Source of the DNA: Rhodothermales bacterium
GTDB taxonomy: Bacteria; Bacteroidota; Rhodothermia; Rhodothermales; Bin80
Length of the DNA stretch: 64,000 nt
NCBI GenBank assembly: GCA_951812585.1
Contig: OX638318.1
Location: forward strand, 2,726,380-2,790,379
Direction: 5' to 3'
Below the pieces are notes generated by a model. That model did not search any database, had not been told where the DNA came from, and saw only the letters and a program-made list of their open reading frames with translations. Made by a program: the position numbers and the translations under genes. Below, one piece after another: positions 34,728 to 43,903 of this stretch. How positions within the stretch are numbered: the first letter of the stretch is position 1; every line of letters starts with the position of its first letter.

Positions 34728-36008
34728 CTAGACGTTCTCAAATCGCAAGGACTTCGCCAGGAACGGGTCTCCCTGTGGCACCAGCGCATGGCGACTCAGC
34801 CGCCAGAGCGTGACGCCCAGAAAGAGTGCAGTAAGGCCGATCCAGCAGCTCACATCAAGCCAGTGAAACGTCGCCTGATCATAGTGCAAGACGGGCATCG
34901 CAAGCCAGTGGTGATCAAACCACTGCATCACGAGGAGCCACACCGCCATGACGGCGAGCAGCGGTAGATTGCGCTTGACGGCTCGCGGCAGCAGTATCAA
35001 AAAGGGAAGTATGAAGTGGGCCACCAGAAGGATGGCGCTGTGCGTCTCCCAGCCGTGTTCCAGGCGGTGCCTGAACCATATCGTTTCTTCTGGAATGCCG
35101 CCGTACCAATACAGCATGTACTGGCTGAAGGCGATATAGGCCCAGAACACGACAAACGCGAACATGAGCTTGCCCAGGTCATGATAGTGCTCCCGGGTTA
35201 CCACGCCGCGAAGCATTCCCATGCGTTGCAGGAACATGCACAGCAGCGCAATAAGGCAGAAGGCCGCCATAAAGGCGCCGGCAAAGAAGTAGACGCCGAA
35301 GATTGTCGAAAACCAATGCGGATCTACCGACATGAGTAGGTCATAGCTCCCGAAAGCGGTCGTCAGTGCTACCAGCGGCAGCCCCCAAGCGCTGACTTTG
35401 CGCTGTTTGGCAGCAATATGCGCATTGCCGCTCAGGTCCTGGCGCAGGCTCAAACCCCAGAGCTTGGACGACACCAGCGTCCAGATCACGAAGTAGAACG
35501 CAAGCCGCAAAAGAAAGAAAGGCTTGTTGAGGTAGGCGACCTTACCCGCCAGAATTTCGTCGTAATGCTCGGAGCCGGGATCGGCAATGCCGTCTATGCT
35601 CCAGTGGTGATACAGGCCATGGTCGTCAAAAAGCCCGATGATGATCGGTATGGACAGCAGCGCCAAGAATGGGAAAGATGCAGCCAATGCCTCCGGGATG
35701 CGCCTGAGCGCCACAATCCAGGACGCTTTTGTCAGGTGTTTGATCAGCACAACAAAGAGTGCACCGAGCGCCAGAGACAGGCAGAAAGTCCACCCTACGA
35801 GGTACGAGAAGTAGAACTGCTCTCGGAACGTCTCCGAGAAGCCTACGACGAGGCTGACCGCAAGCGTGGCCGCGCCAATCAGCATCGGAACAAGGTAGGC
35901 CCGGGTGCCACCCGTCCACTGGTAAGGCTTCAGCGCATGGCCACGGGTCGGCTCCGCCGTGTCCACGAGCTTTACCAGTATGGGACTGCTGTGCAGCGTG
36001 TCAGCCAC
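34728..36008 (-). CDS. actF: Alternative complex III subunit ActF
   Basis: 426 residues, about 10 helices. NrfD/PsrC-like membrane subunit paralogous to ActC, with 'FYFSYLVGWTFCLSLALGAL', 'LWGLSLRQDLSGN' and 'YDLLMSVDPHWFSTIFGVYF'. The phrases match ActF proteins of Rhodothermus-type ACIII. ActF forms half of the membrane proton/quinol module but lacks the quinol site thought to lie in ActC. It begins 4 bases downstream of actE's stop. Confidence 0.93.
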   Translation of the reverse strand: MADTLHSSPILVKLVDTAEPTRGHALKPYQWTGGTRAYLVPMLIGAATLAVSLVVGFSETFREQFYFSYLVGWTFCLSLALGALFVVLIKHLTKASWIVALRRIPEALAASFPFLALLSIPIIIGLFDDHGLYHHWSIDGIADPGSEHYDEILAGKVAYLNKPFFLLRLAFYFVIWTLVSSKLWGLSLRQDLSGNAHIAAKQRKVSAWGLPLVALTTAFGSYDLLMSVDPHWFSTIFGVYFFAGAFMAAFCLIALLCMFLQRMGMLRGVVTREHYHDLGKLMFAFVVFWAYIAFSQYMLYWYGGIPEETIWFRHRLEHGWETHSAILLVAHFILPFLILLPRAVKRNLPLLAVMAVWLLVMQWFDHHWLAMPVLHYDQATFHWLDVSCWIGLTALFLGVTLWRLSRHALVPQGDPFLAKSLRFENV

Positions 36009-36012
36009 GGAA

Positions 36013-36624
36013 TCAGGGAGTCAGTCTCAGCTCGGACAAGATATCAGCCGGCACATCGGCAGCACTGGCATGCTGGCTTCGCTGCAGGGCCCGCACATAG
36101 GCCACGATAGCCCAGCGGTCGGCCACGGGTATCTGCTGCGCATAGCCCGGCATGGTGCGAACGCCACGGGAGACAACATCGAACAGGTAGCCATCCTCAA
36201 TGGCGCGCAGCCGGTCGTCGTGGTAGCCGATAGGTGCAAAGCCGTAGCCACCAGCCATGACGATGCCTTGTCCATCGCCTGCCTGGCCGTGGCATACGGC
36301 GCAGTATATATCGTATCGCTCCTGCCCGCGCAAAAACAGCGCGCGCGTCTGCGGCACGGGCATCACAGACACGTAGGCACCGGTGGAGTCGACGCCCGAA
36401 AAGAATCGCGTGTCGCTCCGCAGAAAGCCCCGCGCCACGGTTCCCGGCACAGATGCACGCATGGCGCGGCCATCGGCAAAGAAAGTATTCTCCTCCTGTG
36501 CCTCAAACCGCTCCATCGCATCCATGTTGGGATTGGGATGAATCGGCGGCTTGGCGGTGTGGCGGCCGCGGCAACCGACCAGCACCAGCCCGCACAAGAG
36601 CGCTATGGAGCAGGGCCTATGCAT
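36013..36624 (-). CDS. actE: Alternative complex III monohaem cytochrome ActE
   Basis: 203 residues from the ATG at 36624, overlapping actD by 8 bases; an upstream ATG at 36648 is possible but spoils the lipoprotein signal. The signal 'SIALLCGLVLVGCRGR' has a lipobox (LVGC). Haem motif CAVCHG ('IYCAVCHGQAGDGQG'), with a Met ligand near 'TMPGYAQQIPVADRW'. ActE passes electrons from the ActA/B cytochromes toward the oxidase or a soluble acceptor on the periplasmic face. Confidence 0.92.
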   Translation of the reverse strand: MHRPCSIALLCGLVLVGCRGRHTAKPPIHPNPNMDAMERFEAQEENTFFADGRAMRASVPGTVARGFLRSDTRFFSGVDSTGAYVSVMPVPQTRALFLRGQERYDIYCAVCHGQAGDGQGIVMAGGYGFAPIGYHDDRLRAIEDGYLFDVVSRGVRTMPGYAQQIPVADRWAIVAYVRALQRSQHASAADVPADILSELRLTP

Positions 36625-37228
36625 GAAGTTCTGAATACCCATGATCATGGATCACTTCCACATGCTGTGCCTGCGCATCGCGCAAGAGCGCTTCGGTGCC
36701 TTCCAGATCAAACTGCCGATCACTGGCGGCGACATGCAGAAAAAAGGCGTCATCGGTTACGCGCGCAAAGGCGCGCGAATAGAAGAGCGGGTTGTACGGG
36801 CGCGGAAGTCCATTAAGCAGCAGCATGCCGCCGACCGCAAACAGTGCGGAGAACAGCACGGTAAGTTCGAACATGATCGGTATGGACGGCTCGATGGCAA
36901 AGAACGGCTTGCCGCTGATGTTGATGGGATAGTCCACGGCGCTCGTCCACCACTGAAGCCATGTAGCCAGAGCCAATCCCGTGGCACCGCCCAGAAAGGT
37001 GATGTATCCAACCTTGGATTGCCCGAGTCCCATGGCCTTGTCCATACCATGGATAGGAAAGGGACTGTGGGTGTCGAAGTGTTTGTATCCGGCCATGCGC
37101 ACCGTCCGGGCCGCCTTCAGCAACGCGCCCGGATGTTCGAACTCCGCCAAGAGTCCATACACCCGATCTTCGCGGGCCTGGTAGATGCCCATCGTCGCCT
37201 TGAGGTCACGGACCAATCGTTTGAGCAT
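36617..37228 (-). CDS. actD: Alternative complex III subunit ActD
   Basis: 203 residues with two helices ('GYITFLGGATGLALATWLQW' and 'ELTVLFSALFAVGGMLLLNG'). The 'AEFEHPGALLKAARTVRMAG' and 'THSPFPIHGMDKAMGL' blocks are the standard ActD (DUF3341) signatures. It is a structural membrane subunit at the periphery of the ActC/ActF module. Eight bases after actC's stop, with an overlap into actE. Confidence 0.94.
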   Translation of the reverse strand: MLKRLVRDLKATMGIYQAREDRVYGLLAEFEHPGALLKAARTVRMAGYKHFDTHSPFPIHGMDKAMGLGQSKVGYITFLGGATGLALATWLQWWTSAVDYPINISGKPFFAIEPSIPIMFELTVLFSALFAVGGMLLLNGLPRPYNPLFYSRAFARVTDDAFFLHVAASDRQFDLEGTEALLRDAQAQHVEVIHDHGYSELHA

Positions 37229-37235
37229 GCCGCGC

Positions 37236-38618
37236 CTAGTGTTTTTCGTAGTGATGCGGATCTGCTTCTGGCAGCACCATCTTCACTTCTGCCATCGCCA
37301 CCATGGGAAGGAAACGAAGGAAGATGAGGAAGAGCGTCAAAAAGAGCCCGAATGAGCCTATCAGTGTCAGTATATCCACAATCGTGGGGTTGAAGTAGTC
37401 CCAGCTCGAAGGCAGGAAATCGCGGTGCAAACTGATCACGGTGATCACAAACCGCTCAAACCACATGCCGATGTTGACGATGATGGATGTTATGAAGAGG
37501 AACGGGATGCTGCGGCGCAGTCGTTTGATCCAGAAAAACTGTGGAAACAGCAGGTTGCACGACATCATGATCCAGTACGCCCAGGCGTACGGACCGGTGG
37601 CGCGGTTCAGGAAAGCGTACTGCTCATATTCAACCTGCGAGTACCAGGCGATGAAGAACTCCGTGATGTACGCAAAGCCTACCATGGTCCCGGTCACCAG
37701 GATGATGATAGCCATCTTTTCCAGGTGGTCCATCGTGATGATGTTGCGGATTCCGTACACCTTGCGTGCAATGATGAGCAGGGTCATCACCATTGCGAAG
37801 CCCGAAAAGATCGCGCCGGCCACGAAGTAGGGCGGAAAGATGGTAGTATGCCATCCGGGTATGATGGAAACCGCAAAGTCAAACGATACCACGCTGTGAA
37901 CGCTGAGCACCAGCGGCGTAGCGAGGGCGGCCAGGAGCAGGTACGTCTTTTCGTAGTTGCGCCAGTGCCGGTTGGCCCCGGTCCATCCAAGCGCAAAGAA
38001 GGCCATGATGCGCCGGCGAAAGGCGGACCGCGCCCGGTCCCGGAGCGTCCCGAGGTCGGGGATCAGGCCCACATACCAGAAGATCAGCGAGACGGTGAAG
38101 TACACGCTGACGGCGAAGACATCCCAAAGGAGCGGACTCTTGAACTGTGGCCACATCTCCATCTGGTTCGGCAGCGGCAGGGTCCAATAGATCACCCAGA
38201 CCCGCCCGACGTGAATCGTAGGAAAGAGTAGTGCGCAGATGACCGCAAAAAGCGTCATGGCTTCCGCGCTCCGGTTGATCGCGGTGCGCCAGCGCTGCCT
38301 GAAAAGGAACAGGATCGCCGAAATCAGCGTGCCCGCATGGCCGATGCCAACCCAGAACACAAAGTTGACGATGGGCCATCCCCAGCCAACGGGGTTGTTG
38401 TTGCCCCAGACGCCCACGCCGTTCCAGAACAGGTAGGCGATCATCACCAGGAGCACGGCCAAGAGCGTTGAGGACACGGCGAATGCCATGTACCAAGTGC
38501 TCGGAGGACGCTTTTCTGTGTGGTACGATACCAGCTGGGTGATCTCACGGATCCCCAGATTGCCCGTTACCAGCGGGGCCTCCTGGTGGGGCGCATCAGT
38601 GGTGTGGGTATCGGCCAC
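37236..38618 (-). CDS. actC: Alternative complex III subunit ActC (NrfD-like)
   Basis: 460 residues, about 10 helices. NrfD family landmarks: '[20 protein letters not shown]', '[16 protein letters not shown]', '[18 protein letters not shown]', '[20 protein letters not shown]'. In known structures this subunit binds menaquinol and the conserved His/Asp/Glu residues on its helices carry protons. The gene is 11 bases after actB's stop and 7 bases before actD. Confidence 0.96.
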   Translation of the reverse strand: MADTHTTDAPHQEAPLVTGNLGIREITQLVSYHTEKRPPSTWYMAFAVSSTLLAVLLVMIAYLFWNGVGVWGNNNPVGWGWPIVNFVFWVGIGHAGTLISAILFLFRQRWRTAINRSAEAMTLFAVICALLFPTIHVGRVWVIYWTLPLPNQMEMWPQFKSPLLWDVFAVSVYFTVSLIFWYVGLIPDLGTLRDRARSAFRRRIMAFFALGWTGANRHWRNYEKTYLLLAALATPLVLSVHSVVSFDFAVSIIPGWHTTIFPPYFVAGAIFSGFAMVMTLLIIARKVYGIRNIITMDHLEKMAIIILVTGTMVGFAYITEFFIAWYSQVEYEQYAFLNRATGPYAWAYWIMMSCNLLFPQFFWIKRLRRSIPFLFITSIIVNIGMWFERFVITVISLHRDFLPSSWDYFNPTIVDILTLIGSFGLFLTLFLIFLRFLPMVAMAEVKMVLPEADPHHYEKH

Positions 38619-38629
38619 GTACGTAAAGT

Positions 38630-41600
38630 TCAGGCGGGCTCCAGTTCACTGTTAGGGTTGCGCACGCGGGCCAGATACGAAACCCGCGGCCGTATGTTGA
38701 GCTCGGCCAGCATTGTATAGCTGCGCGCATTTCTGCGCTCTAGGCTGACTTGGCTCTGCGCGTCATTCAGGTCGCCGAAGACGATGGCGTCTGCTGCGCA
38801 GGCGTCCTGGCAGGCGGTGGAGACCTCGTCGCGCGCCAGCAGACGATCCTCAAGCTTGGCTTGCTTCTGCGCGCCTCGGATGCGCTGAATGCAGAAGGAG
38901 CATTTTTCCATCACGCCGCGAAAGCGCACCGAAACATTCGGGTTCTGCGCCATCTGCACCGTGGGCGGAATATGCTTCGACCAGTTGAAGAAGTTGTAGC
39001 GGCGCACCTTGTATGGGCAGTTGTTGGCGCAGTAGCGTGTGCCGATGCACCGGTTGTAGATCATCTGGTTGGTACCGTCGGGCGAGTGCACCGTTGCCGC
39101 GACCGGGCAGACAGACTCGCACGGCGCGTTTTCGCAGTGCTGACACGGCATTGGCTGCAGCACCATCTGTGGCGCCTCGGTCAGATTCTCGTCGCCGTGA
39201 CTGATGAAGTAGCGATCAAGTCGGAGCCAGTGCAGTTCCCTTCCGTTGCCCACTTCGGTCTTGCCGACGACCTGCACATTGTTTTCTGCCTGACACGCCA
39301 CGATGCATGCGTTGCATCCGTTGCACGCATTCAGGTCTATGGTCATGCCCCACTGATTCCGGTAGTAGCTGCTGTCTCTGATGGCAGCAGATCGCTCCGG
39401 ATGCTGATCTTCCCAGAGCGTGGGATAATCCTCGAACCGAGTCTTCTGGTCCTGGCCCGGCGTAGGCGCTTCATGATCCAAGACAAACGCCGGGTTGTCG
39501 CGGTACTCGTCCAGCGTGGCTATGCGCACCAGAGGCCGTGCGGTGACATCCAGCACGCCGTGGTCCTGCGTGGTGACGATTCGGTATTTCCGCCCCGTGG
39601 GTGTGACGGCGACATTGCTGCGGATGGCCGTGGCGCGCTCATCGCGCAGCACGGACACATTCTGTCCGACACCTGTGCACAGCGCACCCTGACCGTAGAT
39701 GTCGGTCTTATCGCCGGTATCCCAGATCGGTGTCTTCCTGTGGGCGCGGTGCGAGACGAGTGTGCGGCCGTATCCCAAAGACACTGATATCGAGCGGTCC
39801 GCGTGCCCCGGCATGATCCAGATCGGTAGTTCCACGCTTTGTCCGCCCGCGCTCAGCGTGATGAGGTCCACCTCGTAGCGACCCTTCTTGTACTTCGCCG
39901 TCACCTGCAGCGCCGCTGCGGTCTGCGGGCTCATCACGGCCACATTGTCCCAGACGATCTTGGTGACGGGATCGGGCAGTTCCTGGCACCAGGCGTTGTT
40001 GGCAAAGCGGCCATCCAGCAGCGTCGGATCCAGCCTGAAGACGACATCCAGTTCGCCGTAGCCCGCATTGGCTGCCCGCACGGCCTCAACCGGCGGGGTC
40101 ACGGCGCTGTAGCCCGTATCACTCAAAAAGCCGTCGTGGACCACTTTCCGCCAGCGGGTTTCAAACGGCGTGCCCAAGGTCTCTTGCCATGTTGCGCGTA
40201 CCAGGTCATAGCCCGAACGCGCGGTGCTGTCAACGAGGGCCCCAAGAACTTCGATGTGGCTCTTGGCCTCGGCGTACAATGGGGCGATGAGGGGCTGCAG
40301 AACCGACTGTGTGCCATCAAAGGCACGTCCATCGCCCCAGGCTTCCAGATAGTGTGCCACGGGAATGTGCCAGGTAGCTTTCTGGGCCGTTTCGTCCTCA
40401 TGCATTCCGACATGAATTGAATCACCCACGCGGCTCAGCGCCTGTGTAAAGTTCAGCGCCGGCGGCGCGTCGTACACGGGATTCACGCCCAGCATCAAAA
40501 GTACATCCACCTCGCCCGCGTGCATGTCTTCGATCAGGTCGGACAGGCTAGCGGTGTCTGGTGTGTCTCCCAAGGCTAGAAGCGAAACCGTTGTTCCCAC
40601 ACCGTTCAGTGTGCTGTTGATCGCAGCACAGAGCGCATGAACCTCAACTGGCTGGTGTTCGCCTGCGAGAATTACGCCGCGTGTGCCGGCGCGCTGCAGG
40701 TCGTCTGCGATGGCCTGAGCCGCCGCATCCGGGACCGCAAACTCAGGTGCAATGATGCCGAGTTCGGCGGCAATGCTGTTGGCAAACGTGCCGATATCCG
40801 CAGCGGCCATGCGGTGGCGGTGGTCCGCCATGGATCCGGTGGTGGTGTACGCGCTTTCGACTACATAGAGGCGGCTCATCGTGCTGCCTGGCGACGACAG
40901 GCGTCGACCCTTAGCGAACGACTGTGCTGCATGGGTCGCATTGCGCGATGCGGCCCCCAAAAAGTCCGCATCCAGACTTACGATGACCTCGGCCTCATCA
41001 AAGTGGTACTGGGCGCGCAGGCGTTGTCCGAACGCTGTCTGGAGTCCGAGTGCCTCGTTGTTGTCTCCCTCCGGGCGGTAGGTGACCCACGAAGCGTTGG
41101 GAAAGGACGCAACAAGCTGGTCGCGAAGCGCCAGGATAGTTGGTGAAGTGGTTTCGCCAGCGAGTACGGCTACGCGGCGGTTGCCGCGGCCCAAGCGCTG
41201 GGCGAGCGCCAGAAAGTCATCCCAGCTGGCGCGGCTGCCGCCTCGGCGGATGTAGCGTGAACGGTCCGGATCGTACAGACTCAGGATAGAGGCCTGTGCA
41301 AAGACGCTGGTCCCTGGTGCGGCCGTTGGATGCTTCGGATTGGGCTCCACCTTCGTCGGCCGGCCATCGTGGCTCTTGACCAGCACGGGCTGCACGCTGC
41401 CCCGCAGCGGCATGGCGGTTGCGTAGTACAGCGGCACACCGGGGATGCGCTCTTCAGGCTGATCGGCAAACGGCATGATCCGTTCCACCGGTCGTCGGCA
41501 TGCGGATAGGCCAGCCAGCGCCATGGACGCACCCAAAAGCTGCAGGAAGTGTCGGCGCGATTCACTGCCCGGTCCGTCGCCCGCCCCAGGAAGGAATTCC

Positions 41601-41707
41601 TCCTGGTTCACGGCGGCATAGTCCTCCTCCTGGTTCAGGTGCGGCAGGCTGCGCCACGCCCTGGTTTTTGCAGCGGCCGGTATCTTGACGACGGGGAGGG
41701 CGATCAT
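38630..41707 (-). CDS. actB: Alternative complex III iron-sulfur subunit ActB
   Basis: 1025 residues starting at the ATG at 41707, one base after actA's stop; the longer open frame lies inside actA. A Tat motif ('[18 protein letters not shown]') near residue 50-70 leads into a molybdopterin-oxidoreductase-like domain that binds no Mo cofactor in this family. The C-terminal half is a ferredoxin-type domain: '[16 protein letters not shown]', '[14 protein letters not shown]', '[17 protein letters not shown]', '[12 protein letters not shown]' and '[15 protein letters not shown]', giving three [4Fe-4S] and one [3Fe-4S] cluster. It moves electrons from ActC quinol to the haems of ActA. Confidence 0.95.
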   Translation of the reverse strand: MIALPVVKIPAAAKTRAWRSLPHLNQEEDYAAVNQEEFLPGAGDGPGSESRRHFLQLLGASMALAGLSACRRPVERIMPFADQPEERIPGVPLYYATAMPLRGSVQPVLVKSHDGRPTKVEPNPKHPTAAPGTSVFAQASILSLYDPDRSRYIRRGGSRASWDDFLALAQRLGRGNRRVAVLAGETTSPTILALRDQLVASFPNASWVTYRPEGDNNEALGLQTAFGQRLRAQYHFDEAEVIVSLDADFLGAASRNATHAAQSFAKGRRLSSPGSTMSRLYVVESAYTTTGSMADHRHRMAAADIGTFANSIAAELGIIAPEFAVPDAAAQAIADDLQRAGTRGVILAGEHQPVEVHALCAAINSTLNGVGTTVSLLALGDTPDTASLSDLIEDMHAGEVDVLLMLGVNPVYDAPPALNFTQALSRVGDSIHVGMHEDETAQKATWHIPVAHYLEAWGDGRAFDGTQSVLQPLIAPLYAEAKSHIEVLGALVDSTARSGYDLVRATWQETLGTPFETRWRKVVHDGFLSDTGYSAVTPPVEAVRAANAGYGELDVVFRLDPTLLDGRFANNAWCQELPDPVTKIVWDNVAVMSPQTAAALQVTAKYKKGRYEVDLITLSAGGQSVELPIWIMPGHADRSISVSLGYGRTLVSHRAHRKTPIWDTGDKTDIYGQGALCTGVGQNVSVLRDERATAIRSNVAVTPTGRKYRIVTTQDHGVLDVTARPLVRIATLDEYRDNPAFVLDHEAPTPGQDQKTRFEDYPTLWEDQHPERSAAIRDSSYYRNQWGMTIDLNACNGCNACIVACQAENNVQVVGKTEVGNGRELHWLRLDRYFISHGDENLTEAPQMVLQPMPCQHCENAPCESVCPVAATVHSPDGTNQMIYNRCIGTRYCANNCPYKVRRYNFFNWSKHIPPTVQMAQNPNVSVRFRGVMEKCSFCIQRIRGAQKQAKLEDRLLARDEVSTACQDACAADAIVFGDLNDAQSQVSLERRNARSYTMLAELNIRPRVSYLARVRNPNSELEPA

Positions 41708-41708
41708 C

Positions 41709-42356
41709 CTAGTAGTGGCATGCACTGCAGTTGGTGGGGGGATGGATGTCCTCGGTGCGAATGCGCTCCAGGTTGCGTTCCACGTAGTCACTGCTCTGGA
41801 TGAATCCCATGGTGGTGACCGCGTCATTGGGGCGCAGGTAGCGCTCCGGTTCGCGATGGCATTCCAAGCACCAGCCCATCGACAGCGGTTCTGTCTGCCT
41901 TACCACATCCATCTGGTCAATACGGCCGTGGCATGTTTCGCAGCCCACGCCGCTGTTTGTATGTACGGCATGGCTGAACTGCGCGTAGTCCGGCAGCTGA
42001 TGGACCTTGACCCATGGGATGGACGAATCGGAAGCCCAGCTTTCCCGCACGGGTGCCAGCGCGAGCGACTGGGGCTTTACCACCGAATGGCAATTCATGC
42101 AGGTTTCCGTTGCCGGTATGTTGGCTGCATCGGCGACCTTCACAGCACTGTGGCAGTACTGGCAGTCTATGCCGAGCTGATCGACATGCAGGCGATGGCT
42201 ATACGGCAGCGGTTGTTCTGGCGCATAGCCCACATCGGTGTATTCCGGCGAGAAGTAGTACCACACGAAGCCGACCACCAGCAGTCCCCCTACCAGCATG
42301 GCTGCCAGCGAAAGGTGGGGCAGTGCGTTGACCTTCCTTGGAAATATTTGCGGCAT
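41709..42356 (-). CDS. actA: Alternative complex III pentahaem cytochrome ActA
   Basis: 215 residues from the ATG at 42356. One N-terminal helix ('LSLAAMLVGGLLVVGFVWYY') and five CxxCH motifs: CQYCH, CMNCH, CETCH, CLECH and CSACH, the last at the extreme C-terminus. This is the expected count for ActA. It begins the act-sco-cta operon; the frame upstream to 42443 is GC-rich and without signal character. A TAGAAT hexamer about 75 bases upstream on the same strand may be part of the promoter. Confidence 0.94.
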   Translation of the reverse strand: MPQIFPRKVNALPHLSLAAMLVGGLLVVGFVWYYFSPEYTDVGYAPEQPLPYSHRLHVDQLGIDCQYCHSAVKVADAANIPATETCMNCHSVVKPQSLALAPVRESWASDSSIPWVKVHQLPDYAQFSHAVHTNSGVGCETCHGRIDQMDVVRQTEPLSMGWCLECHREPERYLRPNDAVTTMGFIQSSDYVERNLERIRTEDIHPPTNCSACHY

Positions 42357-42524
42357 GGCGCGCAGACTGGGCCGACGGCAAAGTATACGATAAGGGCACC
42401 GAACGGCACGCCCTCGAATCCTTTGGGCACTGTATTCTAACAATATTGAAAATCCGAGCCGCAGCGCCGCGTAACCGGCCTGGCCGCGCGCTGTTCAGCG
42501 CACACGCACGGACCGCGCGCATTC

Positions 42525-43892
42525 TCAGCCCGCGCTTCGCAGGCGCAGGGAATGCCGCCAGAAGCGCAGCCCCAACAGCAGGGCGGCAGCGAAGAGCCCT
42601 ATCACCAGCCCCCACCAGAAGCCTTGGGCTTCGAGTCCCAGCCAGAACCCAAGTGCAGCCGCCACCGGAATGCCGAGTAGCCAGTACGAGAAAAAGCATA
42701 TGACCATCGGACGGCGCGTATCCTTGAGTCCGCGGAGGGCCCCAGCGGCTGACACCTGCAGGCCATCAAAAACCTGGAAGACCGCTGCTATGCCGAGTAG
42801 CGAGACCCCTATGGCGATCGAGGGCGCATTGGCCGGGTCGTCCAGGTGAAGGAAAAGGCCCACAATGGGCCTTGGAAAGAGCCAGTACATGAGGCTGGTG
42901 CACAGCATGAACAGCGCGGCCAGGCCCATGCCGAGGTAGCCTGCCCACGCGGCCCGCACCGGGTCTTTGCGACCCACAGCCTGCCCTACGCGAACCGATG
43001 TTGCGATGCCGATGCCCAGCGGCACCATAAAGGTGAGCGCAGCGCATTGGATGGCAATCTGATGGGCTGCTAGCGGCACTGGGCCGAGCGTGCCGATGAA
43101 GAACGCGACGGTAGAAAACAAGGTTACCTCCAGTCCATACGAGGTGCCGATGGGCAAGCCGATGCGCACGAGTTCGCGAAGGATCGGCCAGTCAGGCAGG
43201 CGCAATAGTCGCAGCGACGCGAGTGTGCGAAACCGCGACCGGCGCTGCACCAGGATGATCGTTGCCAGAAGCATGAAACAATTCACGATGGCCGTGGCCC
43301 ATCCTGTGCCCACCAGCCCCAGTGCCGGCAGGCCAAACCTGCCGAACATCAGCGCATAGTTGGCCAAGGCATTGAGCCCCACGCCGGTCAGGATGATGAG
43401 CGTGACGAGCCAGGGCCTGGACACTGCTTCAATGAAGCTGCGCAAGGCGATAAACCACAGGAAGGGCAAGAGTCCCCAGACGGCCGCTTGCAGGTATGCC
43501 TGTGCGGCCACGATGGTGTCGGCATCCTGATTCATGTGCTCCCACACATAGGAGACGTTCCACAGCACAAAGAAGACTGGTGCGGCCAGCATCACGCTCA
43601 GCCACAGGCCCTGGCGCACACTCCGCCCGATGAGCGCATGATCCTCGGCCCCGTATGCCTGAGAAACCATGGGGCCCACGGCCATGAGCGTGCCAATGCA
43701 AACCAGGGCAAAGAGGTAGTACGTCGCGTTGCCCAACGCGACGCCTGCCAGACTGGCAGAGCCGAGATGTCCCACCATCAGGACATCGACAAATCCATTG
43801 GCAACCTGCCCGACCTGCATGATGGCTATCGGCCCAGCCAAAAAGGCCAGCTCCCGGATTTCTGTATGGATTATATAGTGCAGGCGCTTCAT
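42525..43892 (-). CDS. MATE-family multidrug/Na+ exporter
   Basis: 455 residues, 12 helices in two homologous halves. MATE landmarks: 'AFLAGPIAIMQVGQVANGFV' and 'VDVLMVGHLGSASLAGVALG' in helix 1, 'GLLPFLWFIALRSFIEAVSR', 'NALANYALMFG', 'LVGTGWATAIVNC', and 'VPLAAHQIAIQCAALTFMVP' in the second half, close to the NorM/MatE subfamily. It exports cationic drugs by Na+ or H+ antiport. It lies 11 bases after the next gene upstream (TonB receptor stop at 43904), so may be co-transcribed with it. Confidence 0.92.
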   Translation of the reverse strand: MKRLHYIIHTEIRELAFLAGPIAIMQVGQVANGFVDVLMVGHLGSASLAGVALGNATYYLFALVCIGTLMAVGPMVSQAYGAEDHALIGRSVRQGLWLSVMLAAPVFFVLWNVSYVWEHMNQDADTIVAAQAYLQAAVWGLLPFLWFIALRSFIEAVSRPWLVTLIILTGVGLNALANYALMFGRFGLPALGLVGTGWATAIVNCFMLLATIILVQRRSRFRTLASLRLLRLPDWPILRELVRIGLPIGTSYGLEVTLFSTVAFFIGTLGPVPLAAHQIAIQCAALTFMVPLGIGIATSVRVGQAVGRKDPVRAAWAGYLGMGLAALFMLCTSLMYWLFPRPIVGLFLHLDDPANAPSIAIGVSLLGIAAVFQVFDGLQVSAAGALRGLKDTRRPMVICFFSYWLLGIPVAAALGFWLGLEAQGFWWGLVIGLFAAALLLGLRFWRHSLRLRSAG

Positions 43893-43903
43893 GACCTCTC
43901 ACG

